This document shows, in pieces, positions 1-4,659 of a stretch of DNA of 7,373 nt. Each line of letters begins with the position of its first letter. Positions within the stretch are counted from its first letter, which is position 1. The stretch lies in NCBI GenBank assembly GCA_024636405.1, contig JAGXHC010000213.1, positions 1-7,373 on the forward strand, read 5' to 3'. The stretch comes from Sulfitobacter sp. (lineage in GTDB: Bacteria; Pseudomonadota; Alphaproteobacteria; Rhodobacterales; Rhodobacteraceae). Under the pieces are notes generated by a model, which had not been told where the DNA came from, made no database searches, and was given only the letters and a program-made list of their open reading frames with translations. Made by a program: the position numbers and the translations under genes.

Positions 1-885
1 ATCGCAATCTATCCGAACCTGAACTTTGCCGATCCGGTCTGGCGCGCTGTGATGCGCGACGTGCGATTCCGACGGGCATTGAGCCTTGGCATTGACCGCC
101 GCATGATCAACCGCGCCCTTTATTTCGGACTGGCCAAGGAAGGGGGCATGACCGCATTGTCCACCAGCCCGCTTTATGATGCGTCCAACCTTGCGGCATG
201 GTCGCAGACAGATCTTGAGCAAGCCAATGCGTTGCTGGACGAGATGGGTCTGACAGAACGCACGCCGTCAGGTCTGCGCAAGTTGCCGGACGGACGACCG
301 ATGGAATTTGTCGTCGAGACCGCAGGCGAACGGCAGGAAGAGGAGAGCGCGTTGGCCATCGTGACCGACACCTGGCGCGATCTGGGTATCCGGCTGATCA
401 TGCGCCCGCTGGACCGCGATATCCTGCGCAACCGGATTTATGCGGGCAGAAGCATGGCCGCCGTCTGGTTCGGCTGGGACGACGGTATGCCATCGCCCGA
501 TACGTCGCCCGCCTATCTTGCCCCCACAAATCAGGAATTTTTCGCCTGGCCGATGTGGGGACAGTTTTACCAGACCGGCGGCGAGGCAGGCGAAGCACCC
601 GATATGGCGGCGGCGCAAGAACTGATGGACCTGCTGGAACATTGGAACCGCACCCGCGACACCGCAGATCGGCGCAGGATCTGGCAGCGGATGCTGGCGA
701 TCCACGCAGAACAGCAGTTTGGCATCGGCATTCTGGCCGAAGCACCGCAGCCTGTCGTGGTGTCCAAAAGGCTGCAAAACGTGCCCGAAGTCGGCATCTG
801 GGCGTTTGATCCCGGCGCGCATTTCGGGGTTCACCGGATTGACGAATTTTTCTTTGACGATCCGTTCCAGCAGGTGACGCAATGA
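1..885 (+). CDS. ABC transporter substrate-binding protein, peptide/family 5 type (3' part, 294 aa)
   Basis: This is the C-terminal part of a periplasmic solute-binding protein that delivers its ligand (peptides, opines or similar) to the inner-membrane permeases encoded next. The reading frame is open from base 1, so the true start lies upstream of the window. The visible fragment begins with the family 5 hallmark at residues 20-38 (DVRFRRALSLGIDRRMINR), the conserved 'vRqAls.aiDr..i' region. It continues through an alpha/beta domain, with a Trp-rich stretch near residues 156-187 (WFGWDDG, WPMWG) that could line a ligand pocket, and ends with WAFDPGAHFGVHR near 267-279. I recall similar endings in long family 5 binding proteins of Rhizobiales and Rhodobacterales. 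Its TGA overlaps the next gene's ATG, which implies translational coupling. The ligand cannot be assigned from this fragment. The family assignment is firm. Confidence 0.93.
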   Translation: MAIYPNLNFADPVWRAVMRDVRFRRALSLGIDRRMINRALYFGLAKEGGMTALSTSPLYDASNLAAWSQTDLEQANALLDEMGLTERTPSGLRKLPDGRPMEFVVETAGERQEEESALAIVTDTWRDLGIRLIMRPLDRDILRNRIYAGRSMAAVWFGWDDGMPSPDTSPAYLAPTNQEFFAWPMWGQFYQTGGEAGEAPDMAAAQELMDLLEHWNRTRDTADRRRIWQRMLAIHAEQQFGIGILAEAPQPVVVSKRLQNVPEVGIWAFDPGAHFGVHRIDEFFFDDPFQQVTQ

Positions 886-1910
886 TGTTCCTGCGCTATG
901 CCGTCTATCGGTTCTTCACGATGCTGCTGACGCTTTGGGTGGTGTCGATCCTGGTCTTCGTGATCATCAATCTGCCGCCCGGAGACTATCTGAGCAATCA
1001 GATCGCTGAATTGCGCGCCACCGGGCAGGCCGAAGGCGTGGCCAAGGCGGAATTCCTGCGTCATGAGTATGCGCTGGACCGGCCATTGTACCAGCAATAC
1101 CTGATCTGGGTGGGTATGGCGCCGGGGCCGCAAGGGTTTTATGGCCTGATCCAAGGCAACTTTGGCTGGTCGTTTGAATTCGACCGCCCCGTCGCAGAGA
1201 TTGTTGGCGGCGCGCTGTGGCTCACGGTGTTGGTCAATCTGGCGGCGGTGCTTTTCGTCTATGCCGTGGCCCTGCCGTTGGGGGTGCTGGCGGCGGCGAA
1301 ATCTGAGACCTGGGTGGATTATACGGCCGGGTTCATCGGGTATCTTGGCCTGGCCACACCGAACTTTTTGCTGGCGCTGATCCTGTTCTACTACGGTCAC
1401 AAGTATTTTGACCTGCCGATCGGCGGGCTGATGGCACCCGGCTTTGACGGCGAGCCGATGTCATGGCCCAAGGTGCAGTCCGTCCTGTTGCATCTGATCG
1501 TTCCGACCTTCGTGATCGGCACAGCGGGGGCTGCTGCGATGATGCAACGGCTACGCGCCAATATGCTGGACGAATTGAGCAAGCCCTACGTGGAAACCGC
1601 AAGGGCCAAAGGGCTGGGCCCTACGCGTCTGCTGGCGAAATATCCGCTGCGCATGGCGTTCAATCCCTTCGTCGCGGATATTGGCAACCTGTTGCCGGCG
1701 ATGGTGTCAGGCTCGGTGCTGGTATCGGTGGTGCTTGGCTTGCAGACAATCGGGCCATATCTTCTGGCGGCGCTCAAGTCGCAGGATCAGTTTCTGGCCG
1801 GTTTCGTGCTGATGTTCGTGGCGTTGCTGACGCTGATTGGTACGATGATATCCGACATGCTTTTGGTGCTGCTTGACCCGCGCATACGCTATGGCGGGCG
1901 TCCGGGATGA
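882..1910 (+). CDS. ABC transporter permease, DppB/OppB-like (342 aa)
   Basis: This is the first inner-membrane permease subunit of a peptide-type (binding-protein-dependent, family 5) importer. It forms the translocation pore with the DppC-like protein encoded next. The first membrane helix is at about residues 10-31, followed by the typical LPPGDYL motif (31-37). A periplasmic loop contains FLRHEYALDRPLYQQY, and further helices lie near 112-137, 150-171, 202-220, 266-286 and 304-331. The cytoplasmic EAA coupling loop that contacts the ATPase is seen at about 236-262 (YVETARAKGLGPTRLLAKYP). The protein ends in DPRIRYGG, usual for DppB homologues, and its length is normal. The start ATG overlaps the upstream stop (ATGA at 882-885). 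A second ATG follows directly at 885, so the protein may begin one residue later. AGGTGA at 872-877 is a plausible ribosome binding site. Confidence 0.95.
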   Translation: MMFLRYAVYRFFTMLLTLWVVSILVFVIINLPPGDYLSNQIAELRATGQAEGVAKAEFLRHEYALDRPLYQQYLIWVGMAPGPQGFYGLIQGNFGWSFEFDRPVAEIVGGALWLTVLVNLAAVLFVYAVALPLGVLAAAKSETWVDYTAGFIGYLGLATPNFLLALILFYYGHKYFDLPIGGLMAPGFDGEPMSWPKVQSVLLHLIVPTFVIGTAGAAAMMQRLRANMLDELSKPYVETARAKGLGPTRLLAKYPLRMAFNPFVADIGNLLPAMVSGSVLVSVVLGLQTIGPYLLAALKSQDQFLAGFVLMFVALLTLIGTMISDMLLVLLDPRIRYGGRPG

Positions 1911-3061
1911 GCACACAACCCTCCAACCGATTTGTCGATACCGAACCGTGGTTTGATGACACCGATCTGAGTGCGCCGGAACGTGCGGACATGGATGCGT
2001 CAGCCTGGATTTTGGTTTGGCGAAAGTTCCGGCGGCACCGGCTGGCGCTGATCTCGGGGCTGTTTTTGCTGATCTGCTATCTGATCCTGCCGGTGGCGGG
2101 TTTTATCGCGCCTTATACCCCGAACGAGCGCAGCGCAGACTATTTGTTCGCGCCGCCGCAAAGCATCAATCTGTGGCATGAGGGCGCCTTTATCGGGCCA
2201 TATGTCTACCCGGTCACGGCTGAGGCCGATCTGGTCAATTACCGCTGGACCTATACGGCAGACGAAACGCGCCCGATGCCGCTTGAGTATTTCTGCGAAG
2301 GTCGCGAATACCGCCTCTTCGGGCTGATCGCATCGGATACGCATCTGTTCTGCGCACCCGAGGGCGCGACCGTGTTTCTGTGGGGGTCCGACAGGCTGGG
2401 CCGGGATGTCTTCAGCCGCATCCTGTTTGGTGCGCAACTGTCGTTGACGGTGGGTCTGATCGGGATCACGGTTTCGTTTACGCTGGGCATCTTCTTTGGC
2501 TCCATCGCGGGGTATTTCGGGGGCAGGATCGACTGGGTCGTGAACCGCGCGATCGAAATCCTGCGCTCCTTGCCGGAGTTGCCGCTGTGGCTGGCGCTGT
2601 CGGCGGCCGTGCCGTCAAACTGGGGACCGGTGGCGGTGTTTTTCATCATCTCGATCATTCTGGGTATTCTTGACTGGCCGGGGCTGGCGCGTGCAGTGCG
2701 GTCCAAATTCCTGTCGTTGCGCGAAGAGGAATATGTCAAGGCCGCCGAGATGATGGGCGCAAGCCCCGCCCGTGTGATCCGGCGGCACCTGTTGCCCAAT
2801 TTCATGTCACACCTGATTGCCAGCGCGACTTTGTCGATCCCCGCAATGATCCTGGGCGAAACCGCCCTGTCGTTCCTGGGCCTTGGCTTGCGCGCGCCGG
2901 CGGTCAGCTGGGGTGTCATGCTCAACGATGCGCAGAACCTCGCAAGCATCGAGATATACTGGTGGACAGCCATCCCGATGCTGCCGATCATTGTGGTGGT
3001 GCTGGCATTCAATTTCCTCGGCGACGGGCTGCGCGCGTCGCTGGACCCTTACAAGAGCTGA
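1907..3061 (+). CDS. ABC transporter permease, DppC/OppC-like with enlarged periplasmic loop (384 aa)
   Basis: This is the second permease subunit of the same importer. A charged cytoplasmic N-terminus (WRKFRRHRLALISG, 38-51) precedes the first helix (about 47-69). After a long extracytoplasmic segment comes the family motif LWGSDRLGRDVFSR (158-171), then the main membrane domain. The EAA loop is at about 275-298 (EYVKAAEMMGASPARVIRRH), followed by GETALSFLGLGLRAP (317-331) and a C-terminal NFLGDGLRASLDP (369-381), all standard for DppC homologues. At 384 aa it is longer than a typical DppC (about 300 aa). The extra length lies in the N-terminal tail and in the loop at 70-157, which carries two cysteines (C130, C149). 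The ATG overlaps the previous TGA by four bases, so translation is probably coupled. The substrate is unknown. The role as transporter permease is secure. Confidence 0.95.
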   Translation: MSTQPSNRFVDTEPWFDDTDLSAPERADMDASAWILVWRKFRRHRLALISGLFLLICYLILPVAGFIAPYTPNERSADYLFAPPQSINLWHEGAFIGPYVYPVTAEADLVNYRWTYTADETRPMPLEYFCEGREYRLFGLIASDTHLFCAPEGATVFLWGSDRLGRDVFSRILFGAQLSLTVGLIGITVSFTLGIFFGSIAGYFGGRIDWVVNRAIEILRSLPELPLWLALSAAVPSNWGPVAVFFIISIILGILDWPGLARAVRSKFLSLREEEYVKAAEMMGASPARVIRRHLLPNFMSHLIASATLSIPAMILGETALSFLGLGLRAPAVSWGVMLNDAQNLASIEIYWWTAIPMLPIIVVVLAFNFLGDGLRASLDPYKS

Positions 3062-3064
3062 GGG
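3060..3064 (+). promoter_or_regulatory. Ribosome binding site overlapping the upstream stop codon
   Basis: GAGGG lies 5 bases before the ATG at 3070 and shares bases with the TGA stop (3059-3061) of the permease gene. It decides the start of the cyclo-ligase gene: the frame is open further upstream, but only this ATG has a well-placed Shine-Dalgarno sequence. The overlap with the stop codon suggests that ribosomes finishing the permease help initiate here. Confidence 0.7.
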
Positions 3065-3069
3065 TCACA

Positions 3070-3714
3070 ATGGATGATGACAGCGCCCCTTGCTTTGCCC
3101 ATCTGCTGGTCAATGGCCAACCCGTCGATGCCCAGACCCGTGCCGATGTCGCGCGTTTCCGCAAGGCCGAACGTGCGCGCCTGATGGCCCTGCGCCGGGC
3201 AGTGCCGATAGATGCGCTCAACATGCAATCGCGGTTGGTGGCCGCCGAACTTGATCCTCTGATCGCGCCTGCGGCTGGCATGACGATCGCCGCCTACTGG
3301 CCGATCCGGGGGGAACTGGATCTGCGCGGCTGGATGACAACAGCCCATGCCGCAGGCGCGCGGATAGCACTTCCGGTGGTGGTGCAAAAGAACGCACCGG
3401 TCGCATTTCATCTGTGGTCGCCCGGTTGCACGATGACGCGCGGTGTCTGGAACATTCCGGTGCCGACCGAGGCCGCGGTCGTGACACCCGATGTGGTGAT
3501 CTCACCGCTGCTGGGCGTGGACGCGTCCGGCTACAGGCTGGGCAATGGCGGCGGGTATTATGATCGCACGCTGGCGGCCATGCCGCACATGCCGCTGGTG
3601 ATCGGCGTGGGCCATGATTTCTGCCCAATCACCACGATCTTTCCGATGCCGTGGGACGTGCCGATGCAAATTGTCGTCCTGGGCAACGGCGAAGTGATCA
3701 CGCATCGTTCGTAA
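3070..3714 (+). CDS. 5-formyltetrahydrofolate cyclo-ligase family protein (214 aa)
   Basis: The family converts 5-formyl-tetrahydrofolate to 5,10-methenyl-tetrahydrofolate with ATP in the cytoplasm, recycling an inhibitory folate into the one-carbon pool. The diagnostic signature is GYRLGNGGGYYDR at residues 154-166, preceded by DVVISPLLGVD (141-151). Other family landmarks are the basic N-terminal block FRKAERARLMALRRAV (30-45), YWPIRGELDLRGWM (76-89), LPVV (101-104) and WNIPVP (127-132). The first 25-30 residues look like an extension compared with the usual 180-200 aa enzymes. Near the C-terminus, where many homologues have a His-Asp-x-Pro motif and then a Thr-Glu, this protein reads PWDVPMQIVVLGNG, so the equivalent residues differ. 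It sits 8 bases after a peptide-type permease gene and is probably in the same operon. A divergent paralogue with another activity is possible; the family call is strong, the exact reaction less so. Confidence 0.9.
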   Translation: MDDDSAPCFAHLLVNGQPVDAQTRADVARFRKAERARLMALRRAVPIDALNMQSRLVAAELDPLIAPAAGMTIAAYWPIRGELDLRGWMTTAHAAGARIALPVVVQKNAPVAFHLWSPGCTMTRGVWNIPVPTEAAVVTPDVVISPLLGVDASGYRLGNGGGYYDRTLAAMPHMPLVIGVGHDFCPITTIFPMPWDVPMQIVVLGNGEVITHRS

Positions 3715-3739
3715 CGCGCGTTCCCCGCTCCGGTTCTTC

Positions 3740-3783
3740 TGGCCGAAAATATCCCGGGGGGTCCGGGGGGCAGCGCCCCCCGG
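3740..3783. repeat. Candidate dispersed GC-rich palindromic intergenic element
   Basis: The stretch runs from TGGCCGAAAATATCCC through a G-run into a perfect G6/C6 hairpin. I recall near-identical 'GGCCGAAAATATCCCGGGGG'-like sequences in many intergenic regions of Rhodobacteraceae genomes, usually after gene ends. Only one copy is visible here, so repeat status is inference from memory. It would fit a repeat family with a terminator-like role. Confidence 0.4.
3763..3783. terminator. Stem-loop between convergent genes, probable bidirectional terminator
   Basis: CCGGGGGGC (3763-3771) and GCCCCCCGG (3775-3783) form a perfect 9-bp stem with the 3-base loop AGC. It starts 48 bases after the stop of the + strand cyclo-ligase gene and ends 36 bases beyond the stop of the - strand hydrolase gene. 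No T-run follows on the + strand. Reading the - strand, a modest T-rich stretch (GATATTTT) appears about 9 bases past the stem. It therefore fits a weak intrinsic terminator better for the - strand unit, though it may stop or stabilise both transcripts. Confidence 0.6.
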
Positions 3784-3812
3784 TCGGTCCGGGCGCCCGT
3801 CAGGGCGACCGG
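3780..3812. repeat. Second inverted repeat in the convergent intergenic region
   Basis: CCGGTCG (3780-3786) pairs with CGACCGG (3806-3812), a perfect 7-bp match. Inside are two competing smaller structures: the palindrome GGGCGCCC (3791-3798) and CGCCC/GGGCG (3794-3798 with 3803-3807, loop GTCA). The outer arms share bases with the preceding stem-loop, so the two folds exclude each other. It may help end the - strand transcript, since it lies only 7 bases past that gene's stop codon. Confidence 0.45.
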
Positions 3813-3819
3813 AAGCGGA

Positions 3820-4593
3820 TCAGCTGTACCAGCCGCCCATTTTCACTTCGGTATCCGTGCCCACCATTTTGGCAAATGCCTCAGGATCCTGCGTGCCGCC
3901 ATCGCGGCCACGGTAGTGGTAGGGATAGACAAAGGCTGGCTTGAACTCGGCCACGGCAGAGGCCGCCGCGTTGGCATCCATCGTGAACGGCAAATTCATA
4001 CAGACAAACGCCAGATCAATATCCGTCAACGCGCGCATTTCGGGTGTGTCTTCGGTATCGCCGGAAATATAGACGCGGAACCCGTCAAAATTCAGGACAT
4101 AGCCGTTGTCGCGGCCCTCAGGGTGAAAATTCTTGCGCTCCTCGGTGATATTATAGGCCGGAATGGCTTCGATCGCCAATTCGTTGAAACTCGCCGTTTC
4201 GCCATTGGCGACCTGGCTTGCCTTGGCTTTCAGCGCGTCGGGAAGCATGGCAAAGACGGCTGGGTTGGCAATGATCTGCGTCTCATCTCCCACAAGGGCG
4301 GCCAGTGTGTCGGCGTTGTAATGGTCACCGTGTTCGTGCGTTATCATGATCAGATCGGGCTTCGGAAAATCGGCGTACATTGCCGCATCGCCAACCGGAT
4401 CGACATGGATCGTGCCGATGGGCGTCTCCATCACAAAGGACGCGTGGTCCACGGGATGCACGGTGATCGGGCCTGCGGCGGTGTCGAACATGTCGCCCGA
4501 ATGGGCCGCCGCACGCGCGGCATAGGGCAACATCGTAATGGCGCCAGCGGCTGCGGCGGAAGTGGCAAGAAAATGGCGGCGTGTCTGGGTCAT
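3820..4593 (-). CDS. Tat-exported MBL-fold metallo-hydrolase (257 aa)
   Basis: This is a metallo-beta-lactamase-superfamily hydrolase of unknown substrate, probably acting in the periplasm. The N-terminus is a twin-arginine signal: TRRHFLAT (4-11), a hydrophobic Ala-rich segment, then AARAAA (25-30) as a likely signal peptidase site. The metal motif HxHxDH is complete in ITHEHGDHYN (84-93: H86, H88, D90, H91). Further likely ligands are H157 (NFHPEG), D179 in SGDTED (177-182) and H226 in YPYHYRG (223-229), so both metal sites appear intact. The pattern resembles UlaG/UPF0173-like members rather than true beta-lactamases, glyoxalases or lactonases, but no substrate can be read out. The start at 4593 is supported by a strong AAAGGAG site. 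It follows the mechanosensitive channel gene on the same strand by 66 bases and may be co-transcribed with it. Confidence 0.92.
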   Translation of the reverse strand: MTQTRRHFLATSAAAAGAITMLPYAARAAAHSGDMFDTAAGPITVHPVDHASFVMETPIGTIHVDPVGDAAMYADFPKPDLIMITHEHGDHYNADTLAALVGDETQIIANPAVFAMLPDALKAKASQVANGETASFNELAIEAIPAYNITEERKNFHPEGRDNGYVLNFDGFRVYISGDTEDTPEMRALTDIDLAFVCMNLPFTMDANAAASAVAEFKPAFVYPYHYRGRDGGTQDPEAFAKMVGTDTEVKMGGWYS

Positions 4594-4600
4594 GTCAAAG

Positions 4601-4607
4601 CTCCTTT
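4601..4607 (-). promoter_or_regulatory. Strong ribosome binding site of the MBL-fold hydrolase gene
   Basis: On the - strand AAAGGAG lies 7 bases before the ATG (4593), a near-ideal Shine-Dalgarno sequence and spacing. It fixes the start so that the Tat signal peptide is at the very N-terminus. The rest of the 66-base gap up to the channel gene's stop (4660) shows a TTGAAA that could be a -35 box but no good -10 box, so I do not call a separate promoter. Confidence 0.75.
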
Positions 4608-4659
4608 GTGACTATTGCGTATGACCTAGCGGCCAACAGCCCCGTTTCAATGTCAGCGC

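Noticed and set aside
831..1400. 189-codon - strand open frame across the binding protein/permease junction
   Set aside because: It is antisense to two firmly identified genes with coupled overlaps. Its composition is typical of a shadow frame.
2962..3714. Longer version of the cyclo-ligase starting inside the permease gene
   Set aside because: It would overlap the permease by about 100 bases and add residues unlike the family. The ATG at 3070 has a well-placed GAGGG.
3820..4593. Idea that the MBL-fold protein is an antibiotic-degrading beta-lactamase
   Set aside because: It has the HxHxDH fold motif, but its overall pattern (NFHPEG, SGDTED, YPYHYRG) fits UlaG/UPF0173-like hydrolases and nothing points to beta-lactam use.
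3916..4611. 231-codon + strand open frame opposite the MBL-fold gene
   Set aside because: It is antisense to a gene with complete metal motifs, a Tat signal and an ideal ribosome binding site. The translation is His/Gly/Arg-rich with no domain.
4594..4659. Possible separate promoter for the MBL-fold gene
   Set aside because: A TTGAAA box is visible on the - strand, but no acceptable -10 element lies 16-18 bases downstream.
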